From contig JAHDPO010000023.1 of NCBI GenBank assembly GCA_018434325.1, positions 1 to 64,000 of the forward strand: a stretch of DNA of 64,000 nt. The letters are read 5' to 3'. Both the position numbers and the translations under genes were made by a program. The notes below the pieces were generated by a model. It had not been told where the DNA came from. It made no database searches and saw only the letters and a list, made by a program, of their open reading frames with translations. Shown in pieces: positions 50,679 through 59,841 of the stretch; within the stretch, counting starts at the first letter, position 1; each line of letters starts with the position of its first letter. This DNA comes from Clostridia bacterium (lineage in GTDB: Bacteria; Bacillota; Peptococcia; DRI-13; UBA5745).

Positions 50679-51983
50679 ATGCTGTTCAAAAATATTCAAA
50701 TGATCGATCCCGCCTTCCGGGTGCTGGAGGACATGACGGTAGCTGTCCGGGGAGACACCATCGCTTATATCGGTTCCTGGAAGGACCTGCCGGAAGGTGA
50801 GGATTGGGGTGAAATTTACGATGGCCGGGGCAGGCTTCTGATCCCCGGATTGTATAATATCCATGCCCATACGCCCATGACCCTGCTGAGAGGCTACGGT
50901 GAAAACCTCAGCCTCCACGACTGGCTCAATCAAAAAATCTTTCCTTTTGAAGCGAAGCTGACAGCAGAAGATATTTATTACGGTTATCTTCTGGGGGTAG
51001 CGGAAATGGTCCGCTTTGGCACCGTGGCTTCCACCGATATGTATTTTCAGGGCGACAGCCTGGCCCGGGCCATTGTGGACAGCGGCTTCAAGAGCAATAT
51101 GAGCATCTCTGTCACCTGCTTTGACAACAGAGATTATAAGGAACTGCCCATCTACAAGGAAACCCTGACTATCCTGGACAAATACCATCTGGCCGGCGGC
51201 GGCCGCCTAAAAATCGATCTTTCTCTCCACGGCGAATACACCTCCACCCCTAAGGTGGCGGTGGGACTGGCCCAGCATTGCAAAAGCCTGGGCCTTAATA
51301 TGCACGTTCATCTTTCGGAAACTCAGTCGGAGCACGAAGGCAGCAAAATGCGTCATGACGGCAAAACACCGGCCCGCTATTTTGCGGACCAGGGAGTTTT
51401 CGACAGTCCTACCACCGCCGCCCACTGCGTCTGGGTGGATGAAGACGACCTGGATATCCTGGCCGATAAAGGCGTTACCATCGCCACCAACCCCATCAGC
51501 AATTTAAAACTGGCCAGCGGTATCTGCCCCATTCCCCGCGCCAAAGCCAAAGGCATCAACATCGGCTTGGGCACCGACAGCGTGGCCAGCAATAACAGTC
51601 TAAATCTTTTTGAAGAGCTGAAGCTTTACGCCCTGCTCCACAAAACCACCGCCAACGACCCTACGCTAATCACCCCGGAGGAAGCCTTTGCCTGTGCCAC
51701 GGTAAACGGCGCCCTTTCCCAAAAAAGGGCGAACTGCGGCAGTATTGCTTTAGGCAACAAAGCCGACCTGGTGGTTTTGGATACCACTGTACCGAATATG
51801 CAGCCTTGCCACCATCAATTATTTAATCTGGTTTATTCGGCAGACGGCGGCGACGTCCGCCTGACCATGGTAGACGGCCAAATCCTTTACCGGGATGGCA
51901 AATGGCCTACTCTGGATATGGAAAACATCCTCAAGCATGTCAATGCTTCCTGCCGCCGGATCGTCAAGGAACTGGGCAAATAA
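50679..51983 (+). CDS. Amidohydrolase, MTA/S-adenosylhomocysteine deaminase-like
   Basis: A 434-residue amidohydrolase of the TrzN/MtaD/SsnA branch. NIHAHTPMTLLRG near residue 57, HVHLSETQSE near 210, AHCVW near 248 and GLGTDSVASNNSLNLFEEL near 297 supply the metal site and the substrate motif seen in MTA/SAH deaminases. ATG 50679 follows AAAGGAGG. Single-gene unit. SAH deamination to S-inosylhomocysteine is the best guess; guanine-type substrates are not excluded. Confidence 0.87.
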   Translation: MLFKNIQMIDPAFRVLEDMTVAVRGDTIAYIGSWKDLPEGEDWGEIYDGRGRLLIPGLYNIHAHTPMTLLRGYGENLSLHDWLNQKIFPFEAKLTAEDIYYGYLLGVAEMVRFGTVASTDMYFQGDSLARAIVDSGFKSNMSISVTCFDNRDYKELPIYKETLTILDKYHLAGGGRLKIDLSLHGEYTSTPKVAVGLAQHCKSLGLNMHVHLSETQSEHEGSKMRHDGKTPARYFADQGVFDSPTTAAHCVWVDEDDLDILADKGVTIATNPISNLKLASGICPIPRAKAKGINIGLGTDSVASNNSLNLFEELKLYALLHKTTANDPTLITPEEAFACATVNGALSQKRANCGSIALGNKADLVVLDTTVPNMQPCHHQLFNLVYSADGGDVRLTMVDGQILYRDGKWPTLDMENILKHVNASCRRIVKELGK

Positions 51984-52038
51984 GGCTTATTCTTCTCCGG
52001 GCAAATAGCGCCATTTCCTCGCCGTTGCGACTCCTCTT

Positions 52039-53022
52039 TTACTGCCGCCAGTGCCCTTCCTTTTGGCGATAGCCGGTTTTGCTGTCCACCAAATTGAGCA
52101 GCGGCTCACCGGCGAAGTACCGCTTCAGATTATCGCAGCTTATGGCCACGACTTTTTCCAGGATATCCCCGGCATGAAAGCCGCCGGCCACATGGGGGGT
52201 CAGCAGGCTGTTGGGGGCAGTCCACAGAGGATGATCCTGGGGCAAAGGCTCCGGCTCGATGACGTCTACGGCGGCGCCGCCCAAATGGCCGCTGGCCAGT
52301 ACTTCGGCCAGAGCCACATTATCCACCGCATTGCCGCGGCCCACATTCAAGAAATAAGCCCCCTGCTTCATGGCCAGCAGCCGTTGCCGGTCCAGCAGCC
52401 CCTTGGTCAAAGGCGTATCCGGCAGGCACATGGCCACCACATCGGCCTGAGGCAGCAGTTCGTCTAATTGATCCAAGGTATAGATCTGATCCACGTAATC
52501 CGGCTGATCCCCGGTATGGCGGCGGATACCGCTGACCTGGCCACCCATAGCTTTGATGCGCCGGGCAAAAGACAGACCGATATCACCCAGCCCTACCACC
52601 AATACCCGGCTGCCCATGATGGTCCTTACCCGGCCCATATCCTTCCAGATTTTATTCTGCTGATTATCTCTGTATAAGTAGAGTTTTTTCATCAAATACA
52701 GCAGCATCGCCACCAAATATTCGCCGATGGCCTCGCCGTAAGCGCCGGAGCTGTTGGTCAGCAGCGTCCGGGGCGGCAGCACCCCCGGATTGGCAAATTT
52801 GCCAATGCCGGCATAGTTAAGCTGCAGCCATTGCAGATTCTCGCTGTCGGCCAAATGCTCCGGCGGCAGATTGCCAATGATAATATGGGCTGCTTTCGCC
52901 GCCTCCGGCGTTACCGCCGCCGGCTTCAGGTAGCTGAAGACTGCCGCCGGCGCAGCGGCCTCCAGCTTCGCCTTGTGCTCTTCCGTGACCGGCAGCACCA
53001 CCAAAATATTCGTTTGCGTCAT
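52039..53022 (-). CDS. D-2-hydroxyacid dehydrogenase family protein
   Basis: A 327-residue NAD-dependent dehydrogenase. The Rossmann motif VLVVGLGDIG is near residue 142, MCLPDTPLTKGLLD near 200 and the catalytic His in TPHVAGG near 275, with the arginine in NVGRGNAVD. It is convergent with the deaminase-like gene. The C-terminal 15 residues are polar and end HWRQ. Substrate unknown (2-oxo acid reduction typical). Confidence 0.88.
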   Translation of the reverse strand: MTQTNILVVLPVTEEHKAKLEAAAPAAVFSYLKPAAVTPEAAKAAHIIIGNLPPEHLADSENLQWLQLNYAGIGKFANPGVLPPRTLLTNSSGAYGEAIGEYLVAMLLYLMKKLYLYRDNQQNKIWKDMGRVRTIMGSRVLVVGLGDIGLSFARRIKAMGGQVSGIRRHTGDQPDYVDQIYTLDQLDELLPQADVVAMCLPDTPLTKGLLDRQRLLAMKQGAYFLNVGRGNAVDNVALAEVLASGHLGGAAVDVIEPEPLPQDHPLWTAPNSLLTPHVAGGFHAGDILEKVVAISCDNLKRYFAGEPLLNLVDSKTGYRQKEGHWRQ

Positions 53023-53077
53023 GTGCTGATCTCCCTTTTTCTTAAGCTTAAGCCTGATTGCTCAGACTTTAAATCCT

Positions 53078-53115
53078 CTGTTTCGGAAACAGGACGGGCC
53101 CTTGCGAGCCCGTCC
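53078..53115 (-). terminator. Paired hairpins after the L,D-transpeptidase gene
   Basis: AGGACGGGC/GCCCGTCCT (53091-53115) abuts a second stem CTGTTTC/GAAACAG (53078-53092). On the minus strand this follows the transpeptidase stop by 34 bp. The T-tract is weak. Confidence 0.55.
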
Positions 53116-53148
53116 TTCTTATGCCTGCTTTTTTCACTGAGCCGGCAA

Positions 53149-54006
53149 TCAATATTTATTCAGATCTCTTACCGACTGGGCAATCACCATCTTTGTATCG
53201 CCATCGATAAATTTCAGTAATTTGACCATGTCCTCCTCGCTTACGCTGACACAGCCGGCGGTGGCGCCATTGGTGGAGCAATGGAGGAAAATAGCGGAGC
53301 CGTTGCCTTTAACGATGGGATCCATGTTGTAATCAATAACCATGGCATATTTATAAGCAACCGTCTCCGTGGACAAATCTTCGGCGGAATTCCAATCCTT
53401 ATCGGCCGCATCGCCGTAAGCCCACATGTTGTAATATTTGGAGTCTACGTCATCCACCCAAAAATCGTTGGCCGTCAGCTGGGTATAGGGTAGCGTAGAA
53501 CCGGGGTCTGCCGCCGTGCCAAAGGGCTTGCTCAGGCTGTAGACGCCGGCCGGCGTTTCGCCGTCTCCTTCTCTCTTGGAAGAAGTAACGCCATTGCGGC
53601 CCACGAAGCCTTCCATCTTATACTTTTCAACCCAGGCGCCGTCTACCTTCTCATAGGCATAAGTGGTGGCATGAGGGCCGGCCTGGCCTACAGTAATGAC
53701 CAGCTTATCCGTGTCGGCAGCGGCTTTCAGCTTAGATACGTCAAAAACCTGAGCCTCACCGATTTCTACCTGGGATTTCTCTTCATTCCAAAGGTATTTC
53801 ACTTTCAAAAGATCGCTGATTTTCGCCAGAGGCAAATAAGTTCTGCCCTCATAGTTCAACAGGGGATACTCTTGATCGCTGTACTCGGCGCCATTGACCA
53901 AAACGGGGTACTCCACGGGAGTCAGTGTAAAACCTGCGGCCGCCAATAAAGGAATGGCACTAAAAAGCAACGCTCCTACCAATAAACCTGCCAGAAACTT
54001 TTTCAT
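53149..54006 (-). CDS. Secreted L,D-transpeptidase (YkuD-like) with copper-amine-oxidase-N-like region
   Basis: A 285-residue exported protein with signal peptide MKKFLAGLLVGALLFSAIP. The first external part (about 30-100; YPVLVNGAEY...YLPLAKISDLL) looks like the copper amine oxidase N-terminal fold common in Bacillota surface proteins. The catalytic domain holds FLHCSTNGATAGCVSVS near residue 240 (His and Cys of YkuD enzymes). It would crosslink or modify peptidoglycan or be an anchored hydrolase. Good AGGAGGGG site. Confidence 0.83.
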   Translation of the reverse strand: MKKFLAGLLVGALLFSAIPLLAAAGFTLTPVEYPVLVNGAEYSDQEYPLLNYEGRTYLPLAKISDLLKVKYLWNEEKSQVEIGEAQVFDVSKLKAAADTDKLVITVGQAGPHATTYAYEKVDGAWVEKYKMEGFVGRNGVTSSKREGDGETPAGVYSLSKPFGTAADPGSTLPYTQLTANDFWVDDVDSKYYNMWAYGDAADKDWNSAEDLSTETVAYKYAMVIDYNMDPIVKGNGSAIFLHCSTNGATAGCVSVSEEDMVKLLKFIDGDTKMVIAQSVRDLNKY

Positions 54007-54140
54007 TACTTCCCCTCCTCATTATTTGGTTTGGACAACACAACCATTATAACGCATTGGGAGAAAAATTACTATATTTAGAAATACTTCTTTCAGCGGT
54101 CAAATCAGCCGGCCCACTTCCAAGGTAAAATCCTGGAATT

Positions 54141-54653
54141 TCATTTATCTTCTTCCGGCTTAAGGGCGGCAGGAGCCGGCAAAAACTTATTGACGGCTAC
54201 GGCTATCACGATGCCGATGAACGTATCGGTCAACCGATATAAACCGTAAATAACAGGGGGCTCCGTGCTTTGATCCAGCAAAATTAACAAAAGCACCACC
54301 GTGCCGATGACGATGGATTCATTTTTGTTCAGGAGATTGCACAGTGAGATCAACAGCATCACACCCAAAGAAGCCAGGATGATCGTTAAGTCGGCGGCGG
54401 TAACAGCTTGCTTGATATACATAAGCACCGTGCCCAGAAAGGCCCCCAGGGCCGTGCCGTACAGGCGGTTGAAGCCGCTGAATACAGACTTCTCCACGCT
54501 GTCTTGCAGACAGATAATAGCCGAGGTGCTGGCCAAAAAACTGCCGTCTCTGGGCAGGAAGCGGTAAAGCAGCAAGCAGAGCAGCACGGAAGCAGCAGTT
54601 TTGACATTGCGCATACCGATAGGGATGGGGAATTTTTTCTTCTCTTCTGTCAA
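54141..54653 (-). CDS. FUSC/aromatic-acid-exporter-like membrane protein (DUF939 type)
   Basis: A 170-residue membrane protein with about five helices and the family stretch RLYGTALGAFLGTVLMY near residue 65. The start is TTG at 54653, eight bases after GGAAGGAG. It contains only the membrane half; the soluble C-terminal domain of longer relatives is absent, which is usual for this short subgroup. Transport role unproven. Confidence 0.8.
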   Translation of the reverse strand: MTEEKKKFPIPIGMRNVKTAASVLLCLLLYRFLPRDGSFLASTSAIICLQDSVEKSVFSGFNRLYGTALGAFLGTVLMYIKQAVTAADLTIILASLGVMLLISLCNLLNKNESIVIGTVVLLLILLDQSTEPPVIYGLYRLTDTFIGIVIAVAVNKFLPAPAALKPEEDK

Positions 54654-54739
54654 ATCAACCGCTCCTTCCAATATATTACATATTCGAGGAGTATATCATA
54701 TCACTTAAATCCATTATGTCAAGGGCCGGCTGTAAATAG

Positions 54740-57283
54740 CTAAAACGGCTCCGTACCGATGGAGATTTCTCCTGCCTTTATCAGTTCGACAAATATCCGG
54801 GCCATTTGGGGATCAAATTGAGTTCCCGCATGCTTCGAAATCTCTTCAATAGCGTAGCTTAAGCTTTGCTTTTGCCGGTAGGGCCGCTCCGTGGTCATAG
54901 CCTCAAAGGAATCGGCGATGGCCAAACAGCGGGCGGCTACGGGTATATCCTCACCGGCCATTCCCGCGGGATAGCCTTTTCCATCCCAGCGCTCATGATG
55001 GCCCACAGCGGCGGGAATGATATAATCCATGTGAGGCAGATGCCGAATGATATCGATGGAATTATTGACATGGCCCTTCATGATCTCATACTCTTCGGCA
55101 GTCAAGGGCTCTTCTTTGCTGAGAATGGCTTCGGGAATGCTTATCTTGCCGATATCATGAAGCAGCGAGGCTTCATAGACCAGCCTGATCTCATCGTCAT
55201 TCAGACCGATGGCGCAAGCCAGAATGCTGGCATATTTCGCTACATTCTGACTATGGCTGTAGGTATAATGGTCCTTGGCATCGATAGCCGCCGTCAAGGC
55301 CAAAATGGTGGAGGAATATTCTTCATAGGAGCTGCCGCTGACCATGTCGGGACGTTCAATGATCGTCATGACCCGTTCAATGATTTGAGAATTGGCCGCC
55401 AGTTGCCCCCGGTACAAGGTGATTTTCCCCTTGCCGGCATTCTTGGCATTATAGAGGGCCACATTGGCGGACTCAATCAACTCCTTGGAGCTGCCGGCCG
55501 TTTGGGGGCTGACCGAGATGCCGCCGCTTAAAGTCAAGGACTTCAGCTTGCTGCGCTGCGCGGAGATATTGATGGCATTAACCTGCTGCTGAATATCATT
55601 AGCCAATAAAACCGCCTGATCGCCGTCCAGGCCCGGCAGAAAAACAGCGAAGACCTTACCGCTGTAGCGAAAGATTATGCCCTTGTTTTCTGTGGTTTTG
55701 GCAATGATGTCGGCTATTTTTTTCAGGGCATAATCGCCTTCACCGATACCGTAAAGCTGGTTATACAGCTTAAAATCATCCACATCTAAAAAAAGCAGCG
55801 ATAAAAAGGTGCCTTTATATTTTTTATAAATATTATCGGCCTTTTCGATGAAATATTTATAATTATATACGCCCGTAAGCCCATCCACACGGGACTCCCG
55901 GTAAACCTGCTCGTACAGCGAGGCGTTTTTCATGGCAATGGACGTAATGGAGTTAACCGTATCCAGGAAGCTTAATTCCTCATAGGTAAAGGAGCCGTCT
56001 CTTCTTTTGCCGGTCAAAAGCACTAAGCCGGTAATATTTTCGCCATCCCGCAAAGCGCCTGCACAGCGTACGCCATAAGTCTGAAAAAGCTCTTTTTCCC
56101 GCTGCCAAAAAAACCGGTACCTCGAAGTGCCCCGGAAATCATCCAGCAGAAAATAGGACCCTTCCGTAAATAAATACTGGAGAACAGGGCTATCTTTGCC
56201 GATGTAAAGAGGCTCCGCCGCTCCCCCTTTTAGTCTGCACTTTTCACTGAAGCCCTCTCTGGAATCAACGCAGATATAGATTCCCTCTACCGGTATAATT
56301 TCGCCGATCACCTGGGCCAAAGCGGCCATAATCTCATCGCTGTCCAGGGATTTTGCTATTTTGCCGCTGAAATTCTTAACGACCTTACTCTGCTTTTCTT
56401 CCCGGGTAAAAATGACCTCGATGGCCTTTCGAAGAGTCATGTGAACGCCGATAAAAAACATGGAAAAAAACACTACCACAATAGCATTAACGTGGCTTTC
56501 CATCATGGGAAAAAGATCGAGGATAAAAGCCTCAATAGGCTCAACCCAATAGACTGCCGCCAAAAAACACAAGGCAATAGCAATAAAAAGCAGGACGTTG
56601 CGGGAAATCAGCAGCGTCATGCGAATACTGCGTTTTTTATATAAAGCAAAAATTAAAAATACGGCAAAGACTATACCGGACAAGCTATCCCAGGGAAAAA
56701 TATTGCCGGAAACCATTTGCATCATATTGCCCGCAGTAATTGACAGAAAGCCCAAAATAACCAGCAAAAGGCCGGGAGCATAGATGCCCCTATCCTTAAT
56801 CATTTTGGCGATAATGATTAAGATAGAGATCACAATACATAGCAGAACGACGAAAGGAATAGAGACTTTCCAGGTCATCTCATATAAAAAAGCCGCTCTA
56901 CTTTCATCTAATAATGACATAACAGGGGGTTTCAGAAAAACTCCCTGGGAAGTCAAAAATAAAAGAATAGCGGTAGTTATCGTCCATATCGTTTTTAATG
57001 GCTGGCCCTTGGTACCGGAAAAATCGCAGATGAAGAAAAAGATCAGTACCGGCAGGGTAAAAAGAGCCATGATAGAAAGGTAAAACCAAAAAGCCACTCC
57101 CGGATAGATTTGGAGCCGCATGAGCAAGGAGCCGCCGGACCATAGGATGAAAGCCAGGAGCACCAAAATGAATAGTTTGATTTCGGAAGTTCTTCTAACC
57201 GCTAAAAAAGCGGACAGCATCAAAACGTAACAGCATAGAGCCAGGATATTGATGTATAAAAAAGGAACTGTAACCGTACCCAC
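54740..57283 (-). CDS. 7TM-GAF-GGDEF-HD-GYP signalling protein
   Basis: An 847-residue membrane protein. About eight N-terminal helices (to 305) resemble the 7TM histidine-kinase sensor region; a GAF domain follows (about 330-475), then a GGDEF domain whose active-site loop reads YSGKVFAVF in place of GGDEF/GGEEF, so cyclase activity is probably lost. The C-terminal HD-GYP domain is intact: YSHSQNVAKYA, LLHDIGKISIP, AVGHHERWDGKGYP. It likely degrades cyclic di-GMP under control of a membrane signal. Start GTG 57283 follows a consensus AAGGAGGTGA. Confidence 0.9.
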   Translation of the reverse strand: MGTVTVPFLYINILALCCYVLMLSAFLAVRRTSEIKLFILVLLAFILWSGGSLLMRLQIYPGVAFWFYLSIMALFTLPVLIFFFICDFSGTKGQPLKTIWTITTAILLFLTSQGVFLKPPVMSLLDESRAAFLYEMTWKVSIPFVVLLCIVISILIIIAKMIKDRGIYAPGLLLVILGFLSITAGNMMQMVSGNIFPWDSLSGIVFAVFLIFALYKKRSIRMTLLISRNVLLFIAIALCFLAAVYWVEPIEAFILDLFPMMESHVNAIVVVFFSMFFIGVHMTLRKAIEVIFTREEKQSKVVKNFSGKIAKSLDSDEIMAALAQVIGEIIPVEGIYICVDSREGFSEKCRLKGGAAEPLYIGKDSPVLQYLFTEGSYFLLDDFRGTSRYRFFWQREKELFQTYGVRCAGALRDGENITGLVLLTGKRRDGSFTYEELSFLDTVNSITSIAMKNASLYEQVYRESRVDGLTGVYNYKYFIEKADNIYKKYKGTFLSLLFLDVDDFKLYNQLYGIGEGDYALKKIADIIAKTTENKGIIFRYSGKVFAVFLPGLDGDQAVLLANDIQQQVNAINISAQRSKLKSLTLSGGISVSPQTAGSSKELIESANVALYNAKNAGKGKITLYRGQLAANSQIIERVMTIIERPDMVSGSSYEEYSSTILALTAAIDAKDHYTYSHSQNVAKYASILACAIGLNDDEIRLVYEASLLHDIGKISIPEAILSKEEPLTAEEYEIMKGHVNNSIDIIRHLPHMDYIIPAAVGHHERWDGKGYPAGMAGEDIPVAARCLAIADSFEAMTTERPYRQKQSLSYAIEEISKHAGTQFDPQMARIFVELIKAGEISIGTEPF

Positions 57284-57557
57284 AGCGCTTTCACCTCCTT
57301 ACCTAAAGGCTGACTATCTATAATGAAAACGACCTTAATTTACAGCTTCTTTCCTATACCGCAACTGATTTCCACTTTACCGTAATTTTCCCTACATTGC
57401 AAGGAAATTTAGCATGATCAGGAAAAATTTTATTAAGCGCACCGTGAAAAAATGGCGTGTCGCAAAACGTTAATGAAAAACGTCGGGCGATACGCGCTGC
57501 CATGATTCGGGTGTCAAAAGCGGAAAGTGGCAGGATAGTTACCGCCTGTGCCCAAGG

Positions 57558-57653
57558 GGCAGTACCGGAAGTCATCGCTGCATTGTTCTATTGACGCGGC
57601 GCCGGCCAATGCTCGATGAATTCTCCAACTTTTTGCTATCTTAATGACATTGG
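57558..57653. repeat. Approximately 95-bp dispersed repeat, copy 2 (inverted)
   Basis: Reverse complement of the segment at 18381-18476 with about a dozen changes. It lies in the 760-bp non-coding gap between the signalling gene and rubrerythrin. The rest of the gap (57284-57557, 57654-57860) holds no gene I can support; a perfect 11-bp hairpin GGTAGACAAGT/ACTTGTCTACC is at 57864-57892. Confidence 0.7.
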
Positions 57654-57902
57654 GGTGATACGCCCGTTTTTTATCCTGCTTAGATCAGCGAGAATCTTAA
57701 TTACAGAGCTTCGGCAGCGTTTCGGCAGGGAACTAAAAAAGTCGGTCAAGCCACAGACCATTGTGCAAAATTGCCCCCGTCTCAAATTTAGAGGCAGCCT
57801 TTTAGGCAAGAAAATTGGGCAAGAGAAAGGGCTGTCTCAAATTGGTTGGTATGCTCCTTTCCCGGTAGACAAGTTTATTTCACTTGTCTACCTGACCCTG
57901 CA

Positions 57903-58023
57903 TAAGATTATCGTTTTCACAACTATATTTTACAATAAAAAACGGCTTCCAGCTTAATGGTATGCTACCCCATAACGCCAGCTGCCGTTTTTTGTTCTTT
58001 TTTAGGTACTGTTACTGCGACAC
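57903..58023 (-). terminator. Repeat copy B with terminator of the rubrerythrin gene
   Basis: Second copy of the repeat at 32-133. The AAAAAACGGC/GCCGTTTTTT hairpin is kept but its loop carries 19 additional bases (57957-57975) with ATGG/CCAT at its ends. It lies just past the rubrerythrin stop on the minus strand. Confidence 0.75.
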
Positions 58024-58044
58024 GCCCTCCCTTGATTTACCAGC

Positions 58045-58638
58045 TTATTTGCCAAAGGGGGAATCTTCCCGGCGGACAAAAAATCCTTGATTATGGCTGC
58101 AAACCGGACAAATCTGCGGTGCGCCCGTGGCTTTATGGACGTGGCCGCAGTTCAGGCAGATAAATTCGGTAACCGCCCCGTTTTCAAACAGCTTATTTTC
58201 CTGCATCAATTGGGCATAGTGGGTAAAACGCTGGCTGTGAACCGCCTCGATTTCGGCAATCATATGAAAGGAATTGGCGATATTGGTGAAACCCTCGGCC
58301 TGGGCCTGATCGCCAAAAGATTTGTAAATGGTGTCATGCTCGGCAGCCTCATGCTTGGCGGCCAGCTGCAAAAGCTCCTGGAGATTCTCCGAATTGTCAA
58401 TGGGATAGTCGGCGCTCAGAGAAATTTCCTGGCCGTTGAATTCCTTCAAATAATTGTAGAATACCTCGGCATGTTCCTTCTCCTGGTTGCCGGTATAATG
58501 AAAAAGCCAGTATAAAACCTCAAGATTTTGGGCCTTCGCCTGACCGGCGGCAAATTCGTAGCGCCGCCAGGCCTGACATTCCCCGGCAAATGCTCTCAAA
58601 AGGTTTTCCTTCGTAACGCTGTCTTTCAGTGCTACCAT
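58045..58638 (-). CDS. Rubrerythrin
   Basis: A 197-residue peroxide-reducing protein. The diiron ligands lie in GECQAWRRYEFA, EKEHAEVF, KHEAAEHD and AEIEAVHSQRF; the C-terminal rubredoxin-type centre is CLNCGH...CPVCSH. It uses NADH-derived electrons to remove peroxide in anaerobes. Single gene with terminator. Confidence 0.95.
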   Translation of the reverse strand: MVALKDSVTKENLLRAFAGECQAWRRYEFAAGQAKAQNLEVLYWLFHYTGNQEKEHAEVFYNYLKEFNGQEISLSADYPIDNSENLQELLQLAAKHEAAEHDTIYKSFGDQAQAEGFTNIANSFHMIAEIEAVHSQRFTHYAQLMQENKLFENGAVTEFICLNCGHVHKATGAPQICPVCSHNQGFFVRREDSPFGK

Positions 58639-58698
58639 TCTTTATTCCTCCTATGCTTCATTTGCCATCATTATTGCCCGATTTACCATTATTTATAA

Positions 58699-59841
58699 TT
58701 AGGCTTTCTTCTTGTCCGCAAACAATTGGGCCTGCCACTTGTAATAATTATGGATTAAATGCAAGGTATACCGGTCATTATCGCTGTGTACCGGGTCAAG
58801 CTCTAGCAGATTTTTGATTTGTTTTATTCTGAAGATAAGGGTATTGCGGTGAATATATAGGCTGTTTGCTGCCTCGGCTATATTCATATGGTGCAGCAGC
58901 AAAGCTTCCATGGTTTGAAAGAAAAGAGAATTGGCGGTAATCTCTTGCACATCTTCATGAAAGAAATGCTTCAATAATTCCAGCGGCGTATGCTCAAAAA
59001 TAATCTCGATCAAGTGATCAATAGCATAAGAAAGGCCCTTGGGGTCTGTGCGGCTGCGTTGCAGCGCCAGTTGGGCACAAGTATAGCTATGGGCATATTC
59101 CGGGATGCTTGATACGGTAAAACCAACACCCACAAAGGTCTGGCAGCCAAGACCGGATGCCAGATAGTTCTGCAACTGTAAAAAATATTCGTTACATTGA
59201 GCTTTTGCCGATAAGGCCTTTTTTGTCAATCTGCGGCAGAGCAGCAATTGGGAGTTTTCACTGATACCTACGATATCGCCGGCGTGAGAAAAGCGAAAGC
59301 TGCGGACTAATGTTGCCGCGGCAGCTAAAAGCTCTTGCTTCTGATACTCTTTACCGGGGATCTCCTCAAAATCAATAAGACAAACCACCCGGGGCAGCGT
59401 AAGGTCAATACCGGCTTCCGAAGCCAGCATGGAAATGAAGGATGCCTCTTCCGTTGCCGGCCCCCGTAAAAGCTGTTTAACAAACAAGGAATACTTATCT
59501 TTAATCATTTTGGGTGTGGCTTGCTTATCCGCAAGAAAGACGGCCTGTTCCAAAGAATAGACCATTGCCAAAGGACTTTCCGCCGACTCATAGTTTTCTG
59601 CCGGCAAAGACAGCAACAGATAAAAGCCTCCCGGCAGCAGAAGTGAAATTAAAATATATTGCCGGCCTCCCGATTTGAAAAAAGAAGCGGCTTTCCTGAT
59701 GGAGAAAAGCTCCGCAGTCAGCACCCGCAGAACAAATTTAGAGAATATTACATCCCGTGCTTTAGATAAAATCATGATATCCGATTGAGGAAAGGCTGAG
59801 CAAAGGGCCTTAAGTAAGCGTTCCAGTTCCTTGTTGGTCAT
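58699..59841 (-). CDS. PucR/CdaR-type transcriptional regulator
   Basis: A 380-residue regulator whose C-terminal 65 residues are the PucR-type helix-turn-helix (NIAEAANSLYIHRNTLIFRIKQIKNLLELD, with key residues A, H, R, N, T). A GGDEF-like middle region (about 130-260) is usual for CdaR. The N-terminal 120 residues are not a clear known sensor. AAAGGAG precedes the ATG. The gene starts inside the end of the upstream regulator gene (32-bp overlap), so both are made together. Confidence 0.85.
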   Translation of the reverse strand: MTNKELERLLKALCSAFPQSDIMILSKARDVIFSKFVLRVLTAELFSIRKAASFFKSGGRQYILISLLLPGGFYLLLSLPAENYESAESPLAMVYSLEQAVFLADKQATPKMIKDKYSLFVKQLLRGPATEEASFISMLASEAGIDLTLPRVVCLIDFEEIPGKEYQKQELLAAAATLVRSFRFSHAGDIVGISENSQLLLCRRLTKKALSAKAQCNEYFLQLQNYLASGLGCQTFVGVGFTVSSIPEYAHSYTCAQLALQRSRTDPKGLSYAIDHLIEIIFEHTPLELLKHFFHEDVQEITANSLFFQTMEALLLHHMNIAEAANSLYIHRNTLIFRIKQIKNLLELDPVHSDNDRYTLHLIHNYYKWQAQLFADKKKA

